Below, piece by piece: positions 1-9,207 of a DNA stretch of 64,000 bases; positions within the stretch are counted from its first letter, which is position 1; each line of letters opens with the position of its first letter. The notes under the pieces were generated by a model. The model searched no databases and had not been told where the DNA came from. It saw only the letters and a list, made by a program, of their open reading frames with translations. Source of the stretch: Bradyrhizobium iriomotense (GTDB lineage Bacteria; Pseudomonadota; Alphaproteobacteria; Rhizobiales; Xanthobacteraceae); contig NZ_JAFCLP010000030.1 in the NCBI RefSeq assembly GCF_018129405.1, forward strand, positions 1-64,000, read 5' to 3'. Both the position numbers and the translations under genes were made by a program.

Positions 1-87
1 CCATAGAGAGTCAGCTTCCGAGCCCGGCCACAAGCCTTCCGAGAAGTGTGAATGTCGTAGCCCACAAGGGGAGAGGGGAAGAGTCCC

Positions 88-726
88 TCACTTCAATATC
101 GCCCGGATCGCATCGAATGTGCGCTTCACGAAAGCCTCGGGCTTCTCGCGCACACCCTCGCCGATCCAGCTCTCGCCGCCGACGCGCATCGCGCCGGTGG
201 CGATCATGGCGACGAGCCGCGCCTTCAGCTGGTCCGATTTGTTTCTCGCGCGCCGTGCAAGCCCCTCGGCGAGCGCCCGCTCGAGCTTCTCGTATTTGAG
301 CTGGTCGCGCGCCTGAAGCGCGGGATTGTCGCGCTTGAGCCGCGACATTGCCGCCGCTTCCGCGGGATCGATCCGCTTGACCGCCGCTGCGATCGCGTTC
401 TCCGCCGCTGTCAGCATCGCTTCGTCCGCGGGCCGTGCCAGGATCTCGGTGACCAGCGCGGCCGCAGCATCCTCCTGCCAGGCGGCGACGACGTCCTCTT
501 TCGACGCGAAGTAGTGGAAGAAGCTGCGGCGCGAGACATCGGCGGCCGCCGCGATGTCGTCGATGGTCGTGGCCTCGAAGCCGCGCTCCAGGAACAGCGC
601 CATCGCCGCGCGGGTCAGCCGCTCGCGAGTCTCCTGCTGCTTGCGCTCGCGCAGGCCCGGCGCCGGTGATTTTCCTCCCGGCGTCAATGACTTGGCGCGT
701 GTCCTGGCAGGCTTCGAAACCTTCAA
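88..726 (-). CDS. TetR/AcrR-family transcriptional regulator
   Basis: Predicted 212-residue one-domain DNA-binding repressor. The N-terminal third has the TetR helix-turn-helix pattern: an RERLTRAAMALFLERGFEATT helix, then DDIAAAADVSRRSFFHYFASKED. The C-terminal ligand domain is all-helical and not diagnostic. I chose the TTG start at 726 because AGAGGTGG lies 6 bases upstream (733-740). The longer GTG start at 753 would put the start codon inside the palindrome at 749-761. The gene is divergent from the SDR/epimerase pair, the usual arrangement for a local repressor. The ligand cannot be read from sequence. Confidence 0.9.
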   Translation of the reverse strand: MKVSKPARTRAKSLTPGGKSPAPGLRERKQQETRERLTRAAMALFLERGFEATTIDDIAAAADVSRRSFFHYFASKEDVVAAWQEDAAAALVTEILARPADEAMLTAAENAIAAAVKRIDPAEAAAMSRLKRDNPALQARDQLKYEKLERALAEGLARRARNKSDQLKARLVAMIATGAMRVGGESWIGEGVREKPEAFVKRTFDAIRAILK

Positions 727-748
727 AATATTCCACCTCTTGCAAATT

Positions 749-761
749 TGCACTCAGTGCA
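749..761. promoter_or_regulatory. Probable TetR operator (palindrome)
   Basis: TGCACTCAGTGCA is a perfect 6-bp inverted repeat around one central base, in the short gap between the divergent TetR and SDR genes. TetR repressors commonly bind such palindromes in their own divergent promoter region. The assignment is by position and symmetry only. Confidence 0.55.
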
Positions 762-807
762 CATTTAGACCGTCGCGGCGCTTTTTCCAGCCCGAACGGA
801 GCATGGC

Positions 808-1746
808 ATGACCGACTGGACCACGGCAGACATCCCCTCCCTCAGCGGCAAGACCGCGGTCGTCACCGGCGCGACCGGCGGTCTCGGCTACGAGACGGCG
901 ATGGCGCTGGCGGGCGCCGGTGCCATTGTCATACTCACCGGACGCAGCGACGCAAAGGGCCTGCGCGCGATCGAGGGGATTTGCGAGCGGTTTCCCAATG
1001 CGCTGATCGCCTATGAGCATCTCGATCTCGCCAGCCTCTCCTCCGTCGCCGATTTCGCCAGGCGTTTTGCCGCCGGCAACGAGCAGCTCGATCTCCTCAT
1101 CAACAATGCCGGTGTGATGGCGCTGCCTAAGCGGCAGCAGACCGAGGACGGTTTCGAGATGCAGCTCGGCACCAACTATCTCGGCCATTACGCGCTGACG
1201 GCGCGCCTGCTGCCGCAGCTTCGCCGGGCGAAGGCGCCGCGCGTGGTCAATCTCTCCAGCCTTGCGCACCGCTCCGGCGCGATCAATTTCGACGATCTGC
1301 AGAGCAAGAAATCCTATCGGCCGTGGCGGGCCTATTGCCAGTCGAAGCTCGCGATGCTGATGTTTGCGCTGGAATTGCAGCGTCGCAGCCTCGCCGCCGG
1401 CTGGGGTGTGACGAGCCTTGCCGCACATCCCGGCTACGCGCGGACCGATCTCATTTCGAACGGGCCGGGCGCCAACACGTTTCAGTGGCGGGTTGGCCGG
1501 TTGCTCCAGCCGTTGATGAGCCAGTCCGCGGCCGAAGGCGCATTGCCGACGCTGTTCGCCGCGACCTCGCCGGTTGCCGAGCCCGGCGGCTATTACGGTC
1601 CGAACGGGTTTTATGAAATGAAGGGACCGCCGGTGGCGGCGAAGATCATGCCGCGTGCGAGGGATTTCGCCGCGGCGGCCATGTTGTGGGATGCCTCGGC
1701 GACGCTGACAGGTGTATCCTTCGACGATATCGCGGTTGCCGCATGA
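808..1746 (+). CDS. SDR-family NAD(P)-dependent oxidoreductase
   Basis: A 312-residue short-chain dehydrogenase. The cofactor motif TGATGGLG is at residues 20-27, NNAG is near 99, serines in LSSL are near 150, and the catalytic YCQSK (Tyr176, Lys180) is intact. Length and sequence style (long C-terminus, ...AHPGYARTDL) resemble the retinol/protochlorophyllide-reductase-like branch of SDRs. The substrate is unknown. CGGAGC precedes the ATG at 808; another ATG at 803 is out of frame. It overlaps the next gene by an ATGA junction if that gene starts at 1743, so the two are probably co-transcribed under the TetR repressor. Confidence 0.92.
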   Translation: MTDWTTADIPSLSGKTAVVTGATGGLGYETAMALAGAGAIVILTGRSDAKGLRAIEGICERFPNALIAYEHLDLASLSSVADFARRFAAGNEQLDLLINNAGVMALPKRQQTEDGFEMQLGTNYLGHYALTARLLPQLRRAKAPRVVNLSSLAHRSGAINFDDLQSKKSYRPWRAYCQSKLAMLMFALELQRRSLAAGWGVTSLAAHPGYARTDLISNGPGANTFQWRVGRLLQPLMSQSAAEGALPTLFAATSPVAEPGGYYGPNGFYEMKGPPVAAKIMPRARDFAAAAMLWDASATLTGVSFDDIAVAA

Positions 1747-1772
1747 GCCGCGGCGCCGTTGGGGACGTCCCG

Positions 1773-2432
1773 ATGCGAGTGATCATCTTCGGCGCGACCG
1801 GCATGGTCGGGCAGGGTGTGCTGCGCGAGTGCCTGATCGATCCCGGCATCGCGCGCGTGCTCGTGGTCGGCCGCAGCCCGACCGGCGTGCGCGACGGCAA
1901 GCTCGCCGAGATCATACACGATGACTTCCTGAATTATTCAGCGATCGAAGCTCAGCTCACCGGCTACGATGCCTGCTTTTTCTGCCTCGGCGTCTCCTCG
2001 ATCGGCATGAGCGAGGAGCGCTACCGCCATCTCACCTACGATCTCACGCTCGCGGCTGCGACGACGCTGGCGCGACTCAATCCGCAGATGATCTTCACCT
2101 ACGTCACCGGTGCCGGCACCGATTCCACCGAGCAGGGCTCGCGGATGTGGGCCCGGATCAAGGGCAAGACCGAGAACGATCTGCTCAAGCTGCCGTTTAG
2201 GGGCGCCTATATGTTCCGGCCCGGCGCGATCCAGCCGCTGCATGGCGCCCGTTCCAAGACCGCCTGGGTGCAGGCCACCTATACCGCAACCTGGCCGCTC
2301 TGGTCGGTGCTGCGCCGGATCTCGCCTTCGCTCGTCACCTCGACCGAGCAGATCGGCCGCGCCATGATCCATGTTGCCCGGGAGGGGTATCCGCGGAAGG
2401 TGCTGGAGATGGAGGATATCAATGGCATCTAG
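1773..2432 (+). CDS. NAD(P)-binding epimerase/YbjT-like protein
   Basis: A 219-residue Rossmann-fold protein beginning MRVIIFGATGMVGQG, the nucleotide-binding glycine motif of atypical SDRs (NAD-dependent epimerase/NmrA-like). A YVTGAG stretch and a Lys in IKGKTEND occupy the region where atypical SDRs bind substrate. The ATG at 1773 puts the Rossmann strand at the N-terminus as in homologues and has GGGGA upstream. The in-frame ATG at 1743 (overlapping the SDR stop) would add ten residues. The substrate is not predictable. Likely second gene of the TetR-controlled operon. Confidence 0.85.
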   Translation: MRVIIFGATGMVGQGVLRECLIDPGIARVLVVGRSPTGVRDGKLAEIIHDDFLNYSAIEAQLTGYDACFFCLGVSSIGMSEERYRHLTYDLTLAAATTLARLNPQMIFTYVTGAGTDSTEQGSRMWARIKGKTENDLLKLPFRGAYMFRPGAIQPLHGARSKTAWVQATYTATWPLWSVLRRISPSLVTSTEQIGRAMIHVAREGYPRKVLEMEDINGI

Positions 2433-2513
2433 CCGGCCAGCCGGTTAGTTGTGAGGAAATTTCGGCGCCTGCGCGCGTTGAGCCCCGTCTGCCCTGAAGG
2501 AGAAGCGCCGGCG

Positions 2514-2963
2514 ATGTCTCCCCAGCTCAAAATGATCGCGCTCGATGCCGACGATCTCGCCGTGATCTCGGCCCATGTCCAGGATGCCCGCGTGCAGGCC
2601 TCGGACATCATCTGGCGGCAGGGCGAGAAGCGGCTGGTGGTCGGCATGAGCCGGCTGGACTGGGAGCAGACGCTGGACGGCGCGACCGAGCCGCGCCGGC
2701 TGGTCGCCGCGCTCCGCTTCGACCGTGTGCTCGCCTGCAAATCGCGCAACATCGACCTGGGCGCGCTGGACAAGGTGCTGGACCTCGTCGGCATCGAGTT
2801 TCACCCCCAGGACGGCCGCGCCGAAGAGCCCGGCGGCAGCGCCCTCCTGCTGTTCGCCCAGGGCGGCGCCATCCGCCTCGACGTCGAATGCCTGGAATGC
2901 GAGCTGACGGATCTGGGTACGGACGATCTGGGAACAGGCGTGGAGGTCGAGGGGGAGGGGTAA
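2514..2963 (+). CDS. DUF2948 family protein
   Basis: A 149-residue soluble acidic protein with no recognised catalytic motif. It matches the alphaproteobacterial DUF2948 family in length, in its SPQLKMIALDADDL opening, and in lying directly upstream of hisD. Start chosen at 2514 because GAAGGAGAAG lies just upstream; the longer reading frame from 2451 has no such site. Its function is not established; conserved linkage to hisD is the only hint. The ~118 bases between it and hisD show no gene. Confidence 0.85.
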   Translation: MSPQLKMIALDADDLAVISAHVQDARVQASDIIWRQGEKRLVVGMSRLDWEQTLDGATEPRRLVAALRFDRVLACKSRNIDLGALDKVLDLVGIEFHPQDGRAEEPGGSALLLFAQGGAIRLDVECLECELTDLGTDDLGTGVEVEGEG

Positions 2964-3081
2964 GGTGGCATGCCAACAGGGGCGGGGGTCCAAGGGTTGA
3001 CGCCGCTTCCCCGCCGCGCCATTGAGCAGGGGGCCCGGGTGAGCCAATCCGCCCCAAAGACCAGCCGGAAGCCAAGCCAAA

Positions 3082-4373
<1,292 letters not shown>

Positions 4374-4377
<4 letters not shown>

Positions 4378-4871
4378 CAAAGCCGCCCGGACAGGACGAC
4401 TCCAGCAATCGCATCGTCGCGGTCACCCTCGACGAGGAATCGATCGGCCGTTCCGGGCCGGACATCGAGCATGAGCGCGCGATCGCGATCTACGACCTGA
4501 TCGAGCAGAATCTGTTCGCGCCTGACGGTGCGGACGGGCAGGGCCCGTTCACGCTGCATATCGGCATCACCGGCAACCGCCTGATGTTTGACATCCGCCG
4601 CGAGGACGGATCGCCCGTGGTCGCGCATCTGCTGTCGCTGACGCCGTTCCGGCGGATCGTGAAGGACTATTTCATGATCTGCGACAGCTACTACCAGGCG
4701 ATCCGCACCGCGACCCCGGACAAGATCGAGGCCATCGACATGGGCCGCCGCGGCATTCATGACGAGGGATCGCGCACGCTCCAGGAGCGGCTGAAGGGCA
4801 AGGTGCGGGTCGATTTCGAGACCTCGCGCCGGCTGTTCACGCTCATTACCGTCCTTCATTGGAAGGGCTAA
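4374..4871 (+). CDS. UPF0262 family protein
   Basis: A 165-residue protein matching UPF0262 in length, context and sequence ([30 protein letters not shown] near the N-terminus; a [21 protein letters not shown] block in the middle). The family is conserved in alphaproteobacteria between hisD and a low-molecular-weight phosphatase and has no assigned function. Start at 4374 gives a 4-base overlap with hisD, indicating translational coupling. No membrane segment or signal peptide is visible. Confidence 0.9.
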
Positions 4872-4876
4872 GCGCG

Positions 4877-5344
4877 ATGGCGGGTCCGCCACGGGCACGC
4901 GATCCGCAATCGGTGCTGTTCGCCTGCGCGATGAACAGCGTGCGCTCGCCGATGGCCGAGAGCCTGCTGCAGCACATGTTTCCGCAAGGCCTCTACGTGA
5001 AGTCGGCCGGCGCCAGGAAGGGTGAGCTCGATCCGTTCGCGATCGCCGTGATGGCCGAGCTCGGCCAGGATATCTCCACCCACAAGCCGCAGACCTTCGA
5101 GGAGCTGGAGGACTGGGAGGGCCTGAATTTCGACCTCATCATCACGCTCTCGCCGGAAGCGCACCACAAGGCGCTGGAGCTGACCCGTACGCTCGCCGCC
5201 GACGTCGAATACTGGCCGACCCAGGATCCCACCACCATCGAGGGCAGCCGCGACCAGAAGCTCGCCGCCTATCGCGAGGTCTGCGACCAGCTCCTGCTGC
5301 GCATCCGCCGGCGGTTTGCCAAGGTCGGCGCGGCGAGCGGGTAG
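4877..5344 (+). CDS. Low-molecular-weight protein tyrosine phosphatase family protein
   Basis: A 155-residue cytosolic phosphatase-fold protein. The phosphate-binding loop CAMNSVRS (Cys17 to Arg23, C-x5-R-S) is intact. An Asp-Pro near residue 117 (PTQDPTT) is placed like the general acid of LMW-PTPs. This fold is shared with arsenate reductases, so an ArsC-like role cannot be excluded. GGAAGGG in the end of the preceding gene serves as ribosome site. Only 5 bases separate it from UPF0262, so it belongs to the hisD operon. Confidence 0.9.
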   Translation: MAGPPRARDPQSVLFACAMNSVRSPMAESLLQHMFPQGLYVKSAGARKGELDPFAIAVMAELGQDISTHKPQTFEELEDWEGLNFDLIITLSPEAHHKALELTRTLAADVEYWPTQDPTTIEGSRDQKLAAYREVCDQLLLRIRRRFAKVGAASG

Positions 5345-5499
5345 CATCCGGCGGGCGTAACACCTGCGTCACAGACTGAGGGCACAGCGATGTCGGACAG
5401 CTCGAATCAGCAAAGTCCGGGTTCCCGGGTTGTGAAATCAGCCCCCTTCCGATAGGTTCCGCGCGCAATTCACCCCTGCCTCATCCCCCAAATCACCTG
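5345..5499. other. Intergenic gap before maf, no gene supported
   Basis: The 155 bases between the phosphatase and maf hold only a 21-codon ATG frame (5389-5454) with no supporting feature. I recall infA lying next to maf in some relatives; no infA-like sequence is visible here. Confidence 0.5.
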
Positions 5500-6129
5500 A
5501 TGCTCGGCCGCCCCAAATTCGTACTTGCCTCCGGTTCGCCGCGGCGCCTGTCGCTGCTCAACCAGGCCGGCATCGAGCCGGACGCGCTCCGGCCGGCCGA
5601 CGTCGACGAGACGCCGAGGCGAGGTGAGCTGCCGCGCGCCTGCGCCAATCGGCTCGCGCGGGCAAAGGCCGATGCGGCACTCAAATCGGTGCAGCTCGAC
5701 GACGAGCTGCGCGGGTCCTTCATCCTCTCCGCCGATACGGTGGTGGCGGTCGGCCGCCGCATCCTGCCCAAGGCCAATCTCGTGGACGAAGCCGCGCAGT
5801 GCCTGCGGCTGCTGTCGGGCCGCAACCACCGCGTCTACACCGCGATCTGCCTGGTGACCCCGCGCGAGGCCTTCCGCCAGCGCCTGGTCGAGACCCGCGT
5901 CCGTTTCAAGCGCCTGTCGGAGGACGACATCCAGGCCTATATCGGCTCCGGCGAATGGCGCGGCAAAGCCGGCGGCTACGCCGTGCAGGGCATCGCCGGC
6001 TCGTTCGTAGTGAAGATGGTCGGCTCCTACAGCAACGTCGTCGGCCTGCCGCTCTACGAGACCACGACGCTGCTCGGCGGCGAGGGCTTCCCGATCCGCT
6101 TCGGCTGGCTCAACTCCACTGCGGTCTGA
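5500..6129 (+). CDS. maf: Maf-family nucleotide pyrophosphatase
   Basis: A 209-residue cytosolic house-cleaning enzyme hydrolysing non-canonical or modified nucleoside triphosphates to monophosphates. Diagnostic blocks are present: the N-terminal ASGSPRR substrate loop (residues 10-16), SADTVV with the metal-binding Asp near 78, [10 protein letters not shown] and [11 protein letters not shown]. It lies upstream of yacG, a very common alphaproteobacterial pair. Members differ in base preference (dTTP/UTP or m7GTP), which I cannot resolve. Confidence 0.95.
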   Translation: MLGRPKFVLASGSPRRLSLLNQAGIEPDALRPADVDETPRRGELPRACANRLARAKADAALKSVQLDDELRGSFILSADTVVAVGRRILPKANLVDEAAQCLRLLSGRNHRVYTAICLVTPREAFRQRLVETRVRFKRLSEDDIQAYIGSGEWRGKAGGYAVQGIAGSFVVKMVGSYSNVVGLPLYETTTLLGGEGFPIRFGWLNSTAV

Positions 6130-6284
6130 GCGCCAGGGCCGCGCCGACAAAAACCTCGAAAACAACCCCATGCACAGTAGAATGGCCCGGCCGGGTCCGG
6201 ACCGAGGCGCATGTGCCGCTGCTCCCGGAACCCCTTCGCCGACAGGCGCTTGAACCTCCTCACCCCGTGCAAGCTGCGCGCATC

Positions 6285-6467
6285 ATGGACGACCAGGTCA
6301 AAAAGCCCGCCGGGCCACTCAAAACCTGCCCGATCTGCGGCAAGCCGCAGGCGCAGGCCACCCGCCCGTTCTGCTCCTCGCGCTGCCGCGACGTCGATCT
6401 GAACCGCTGGCTGAAGGGCTCCTACGTCATCCCTGGCCGCGACGACGAGGTGGATGACGTCGAATAG
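6285..6467 (+). CDS. yacG: DNA gyrase inhibitor YacG
   Basis: A 60-residue zinc-finger protein. Four cysteines (Cys15, Cys18, Cys30, Cys34 in CPICG...FCSSRC) form the treble-clef-like site, followed by the family's [14 protein letters not shown] and an acidic tail. The family binds GyrB and inhibits gyrase in E. coli. The start at 6285 matches homologue length; longer frames upstream are spurious. The 155-base gap after maf holds no gene. Confidence 0.95.
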   Translation: MDDQVKKPAGPLKTCPICGKPQAQATRPFCSSRCRDVDLNRWLKGSYVIPGRDDEVDDVE

Positions 6468-6574
6468 ATAAATAATATCAAGTGTTTAATTGAGTGCGCG
6501 TTCCGCGGTGCCGGCAAGGCCCCACCTTGTGCACAGCCGGGCCACGCCCCGCGAAGGCAAAGGCGAAGCGTGGG

Positions 6575-6603
6575 TGGACAGGCAGCTCTCGGCCCACTAT
6601 AAC
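6575..6603 (+). promoter_or_regulatory. Sigma-70 type promoter of tRNA-Phe
   Basis: TGGACA (6575-6580) and TATAAC (6598-6603) are separated by exactly 17 bases and end 39 bases before the mature tRNA. Hexamers and spacing fit a housekeeping promoter with a short 5' leader. Confidence 0.65.
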
Positions 6604-6642
6604 CCGCCCGCTCGATGGGCTTTGGCCCCTCTCTTGGAGCAC

Positions 6643-6718
6643 GCCCAGGTAGCTCAGTTGGTAGAGCATGCGACTGAAAATCGCAGTGTCGGTGGTTCGA
6701 TTCCGCCCCTGGGCACCA
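6643..6718 (+). tRNA. tRNA-Phe (GAA)
   Basis: A complete 76-nt tRNA with encoded CCA. The acceptor stem GCCCAGG pairs with CCTGGGC. There is a D-arm GCTC/GAGC, an anticodon stem TGCGA/TCGCA around loop CTGAAAA giving anticodon GAA, and a T-arm GGTGG/CCGCC with TTCGATT. Its 3' end is duplicated in degraded form at 9071-9108, suggesting use as an integration site. Confidence 0.98.
6686..6718 (+). repeat. attL-like 3' end of tRNA-Phe
   Basis: The segment from GTGTCGGTGGTT to CCTGGGCACCA recurs imperfectly, in the same orientation, at 9071-9108. Tyrosine-recombinase islands use tRNA 3' ends in this way. No integrase is present between the copies, so this would be a relic. Confidence 0.5.
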
Positions 6719-6931
6719 AAACTGCGATTTTGTGCGACGGCATGGCGGGCTGCCGTCCGGACTACATGCCGGTCGTTCTGGCGGCACTCGAGGCCGCGCT
6801 GGGCCCGCTCTTCACCATCCATGGCTTGCTCTGCACGACGTGCTTCTCGAGTCCGATCATCGTCGTCAATGGACAACGGCATCGTGGTGCTGCTGGCCGT
6901 GCTCGTCCGGACGCGGTCCGCGAGCTAGGGC

Positions 6932-7855
6932 TCACCGGCGCCGGCGCGCGCCGGCTTGAGCGTTGATCATCGACACGATCGTCTCTCGGATCCAGCGTTG
7001 ACCGCTGTGTCCGTGACTGCGCTCGTGCCACACCATCCCGACTGCGAACCCATCTATGGGGAATGGACAGTCGATCAATTTGAGCTTGTCGGCGCGGCCG
7101 ACGACCAGCCGCTCCGGCACCAGGGCCACGAACTCGGACCGGGCCACGATCTCGGGAACGAACAGGAATGAAGCGGCCGACAGCACCACTTGTCTTTTCT
7201 GTCCGAAGGCCCCCAGCGCGTCGTCCACGGGTGTGACGAAGTCACCCCCGCGAAGCGACACGATCACGTGCTCCAGCTGGGCAAACTCCTTGACCGTGAT
7301 CTTGCTGCGAAGTCGCGGGTGATCGCGGCGGCCAATGAGCACATACCGCTCGTCGAACAGATGTCTGGTGCGAAGCCTGGGCGGGGCATCTTGCGGCGTC
7401 ATAAGAGCGAGGTCCACGTCGCCCCGCTCCATTTGTGATTCCAGCTGCAGCAGATCCAGATTGCGGATCGCTACGCGTACCCCGGGCGCCCTCGTCCTGA
7501 GCTGCATGACCAGCGGTTCGACCAGCGCCGCCTGCAAATAATCCGTGCAGGCGATCGCGAAGCTCAACTTCGCTTTGGCGGGATCGAAGTGCCTGTGTGT
7601 GGCCACGGTGGCGCGAACCTGATCCAGCGCCTGGCGCAGCGGATCGAGCAGTTCGATGGCCTTGACGGTTGGCGTCATCCCTCGCTGGGCAGGGATCAGC
7701 AACAAGTCATCGAATTCATTCCTGAGGCGATTCAGCTGGGCGCTGACTGCGGGTTGGCTCAGGTGCAGGCGGGCGGCGGCTTTAGTCACGTTCTGCTCCA
7801 CGAGCAGCGCCTCCAGCGTGACGAGCAGATTGAGGTCGAGGCGGTTGGTATCCAT
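6932..7855 (-). CDS. LysR-family transcriptional regulator
   Basis: A 307-residue LTTR. The N-terminal winged HTH (LDLNLLVTLEALL..., VTKAAARLHLSQPAVSAQLNRLR, about residues 5-65) is followed by a periplasmic-binding-protein-like effector domain. Start chosen at the ATG 7855 (MDTNRLDLNLL), the usual LTTR opening; the longer frame to 7891 adds an unsupported 12 residues. It is divergent from the NAD(P)H oxidoreductase at 7959, which it probably controls. Both lie in the stretch bounded by the tRNA-Phe 3' end and its degraded copy, so they were probably acquired together. The co-inducer is unknown. Confidence 0.92.
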   Translation of the reverse strand: MDTNRLDLNLLVTLEALLVEQNVTKAAARLHLSQPAVSAQLNRLRNEFDDLLLIPAQRGMTPTVKAIELLDPLRQALDQVRATVATHRHFDPAKAKLSFAIACTDYLQAALVEPLVMQLRTRAPGVRVAIRNLDLLQLESQMERGDVDLALMTPQDAPPRLRTRHLFDERYVLIGRRDHPRLRSKITVKEFAQLEHVIVSLRGGDFVTPVDDALGAFGQKRQVVLSAASFLFVPEIVARSEFVALVPERLVVGRADKLKLIDCPFPIDGFAVGMVWHERSHGHSGQRWIRETIVSMINAQAGARRRR

Positions 7856-7921
7856 GCTGTGGATAGTAACCGAGCATTTCCGTGATTTCAAATATAGCTG
7901 ACGGTGGTGTTCTCTTGCCGG

Positions 7922-7935
7922 GACGAAGGTTCGTC
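7922..7935. promoter_or_regulatory. Inverted repeat between LysR and target gene
   Basis: GACGAAGGTTCGTC is a perfect 6-bp inverted repeat with a 2-base centre, 23 bases before the oxidoreductase start. It could be an operator or a leader hairpin. It is not a textbook T-N11-A LysR box. Confidence 0.35.
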
Positions 7936-7958
7936 TTTTCCGCTTGGGAGCTCAGTCC

Positions 7959-8780
7959 ATGAAAATTCTGCTGGTTTTCGCACATCCCGAACCGAATTCA
8001 CTCAACGGAGCGCTCCGCGATATTGCAATCGAGGAGCTGAAAGCGCAGGGCCATGAGGTGCGCGTCAAGGACCTGTATGCCGACCGCTGGAAGTCGGAAG
8101 TCGACCGCGCTGACTTTCCGGCGTGGCCCCCCGGCGAGCGCTTCATCGCAGGCCTGGCCTCCAAGAAGGCTTTCGAATCCGACACGCTCACTGCGGACGT
8201 GAAAGCCGAAATCGAGAGCCTGCTTTGGGCAGACATGTTGATCCTTCAGTTTCCGCTGTGGTGGTACAGCATGCCGGCCATCCTGAAGGGATGGGTCGAA
8301 CGGGTGTTTGCATACGGGTTCGCTTACGGGGTTGGCGAACACAGCGAACAGCGTTGGGGTGATCGTTTCGGGGAAGGCACGCTGGCCGGCAAGCGGGCCA
8401 TGTTGGTCGTGACGACCGGTGGTTGGGAGGACCACTACTCGGTTCGCGGCGTCAACGGTCCGATCGACGACCTCTTGTTCCCGATCAACCACGGGATCCT
8501 GTATTATCCGGGCTACGACGTGCTGCCGCCGTTTCTCGTCTACAAAGTGGATCGTTTCAGCGATGGTGAATTCGATCGCGCGGCCGAGCGCCTGCGCGAG
8601 CGCATGAGAACCATCGAGACAACGGCGCCGATTCCCTACCGGCAACAGAACGGGGGCGACTACTTCATCCCCAGCATGCAACTGAAGCCCGGGCTTGAGG
8701 ACGCAGGTGCGTCGGGCTTTTCGCTGCATGTGAGCCGCGCCAGCGCGACGGAAAGGTCGGGAGCCAAATCGGCCGCTTGA
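7959..8780 (+). CDS. NAD(P)H-dependent flavin oxidoreductase (NQO1/MdaB type)
   Basis: A 273-residue flavodoxin-fold protein. It starts MKILLVFAHPEPNSLNGAL (FMN/FAD phosphate loop). It has the family pattern LQFPLWWYSMPAILKGWVERVF near residues 95-120 and VTTGG near 150, the signature of NAD(P)H:quinone reductase/modulator-of-drug-activity proteins that reduce quinones or nitro compounds by two electrons. Start at 7959 has GGGAG upstream; the TTG at 7944 is less likely. The C-terminal ~50 residues extend beyond the core fold. It is likely induced through the divergent LysR protein by an electrophile or quinone, by analogy only. Confidence 0.9.
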   Translation: MKILLVFAHPEPNSLNGALRDIAIEELKAQGHEVRVKDLYADRWKSEVDRADFPAWPPGERFIAGLASKKAFESDTLTADVKAEIESLLWADMLILQFPLWWYSMPAILKGWVERVFAYGFAYGVGEHSEQRWGDRFGEGTLAGKRAMLVVTTGGWEDHYSVRGVNGPIDDLLFPINHGILYYPGYDVLPPFLVYKVDRFSDGEFDRAAERLRERMRTIETTAPIPYRQQNGGDYFIPSMQLKPGLEDAGASGFSLHVSRASATERSGAKSAA

Positions 8781-8814
8781 ATCCGTCGCTTGAATGAGAA
8801 AGAGGAGTCGCGCC

Positions 8815-9033
8815 CTACGTCAGCAATGATTTGATCCGCGCGGCGTCCTCTGGCGTCGCCGGATTGTAGACCACTATGCTTAGGTCCGGCCGGCCGTCGA
8901 CCGCGAACGCCGAATATTCGAACGCGAGCGGGCCGAGCACCGGATGGCGGATGTGCTTGACGGTCTCGCCCTGCGCGTCGCGGACATCGTTGTCGCGCCA
9001 CATCGCCTTGAACCTCCGCCACCATGCCAAGCG
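8815..9033 (-). pseudogene. C-terminal fragment of an XRE/MmyB-type regulator
   Basis: The readable frame from about 9033 to the TAG at 8815 encodes RRFKAMWRDNDV, then VKHIRHPVLGPLAFEYSAFAVDGR and LSIVVYNPATPEDAARIKSL. This is the C-terminal end of the MmyB-like ligand domain found behind an N-terminal HTH in XRE regulators. No HTH or first half of the ligand domain exists upstream; the frame runs instead into the degraded tRNA-end copy at 9071-9108. It is a decayed remnant truncated at the island edge. Confidence 0.7.
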
Positions 9034-9070
9034 CTCACGCCACCATACTAAGGACAAACAGCGGTCCATC

Positions 9071-9108
9071 GTGTCGGTGGTTGCGTATGATTCGCTCCCT
9101 GGGCACCA
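9071..9108 (+). repeat. Degraded copy of tRNA-Phe 3' end (attR-like)
   Basis: GTGTCGGTGGTT, a 5-base insertion, a diverged middle and CCCTGGGCACCA repeat the 3' half of tRNA-Phe about 2.4 kb downstream in the same orientation. No acceptor 5' half or anticodon arm is present, so it is not a tRNA gene. It marks the probable distal end of an old insertion holding the LysR gene, the oxidoreductase and the regulator fragment. Confidence 0.5.
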
Positions 9109-9207
9109 TTTTCCCACCATTCAGTATAAAACCGCGAGCCATTGCGGAGCTCCCGTAGGCCTATTCGGTCCCCGATCGGCATCTGCGGCGGTGTCGTCGC
9201 CGACGCC

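Noticed and set aside
5389-5454. 21-codon ATG frame before maf
   Set aside because: Short, Ser/Gln-rich, no clear ribosome site and no similarity to infA, the gene I would expect there in some relatives.
9071-9108. A second tRNA gene
   Set aside because: Only a diverged 3' end is present, with an insertion inside the T-arm and no acceptor 5' strand or anticodon arm.
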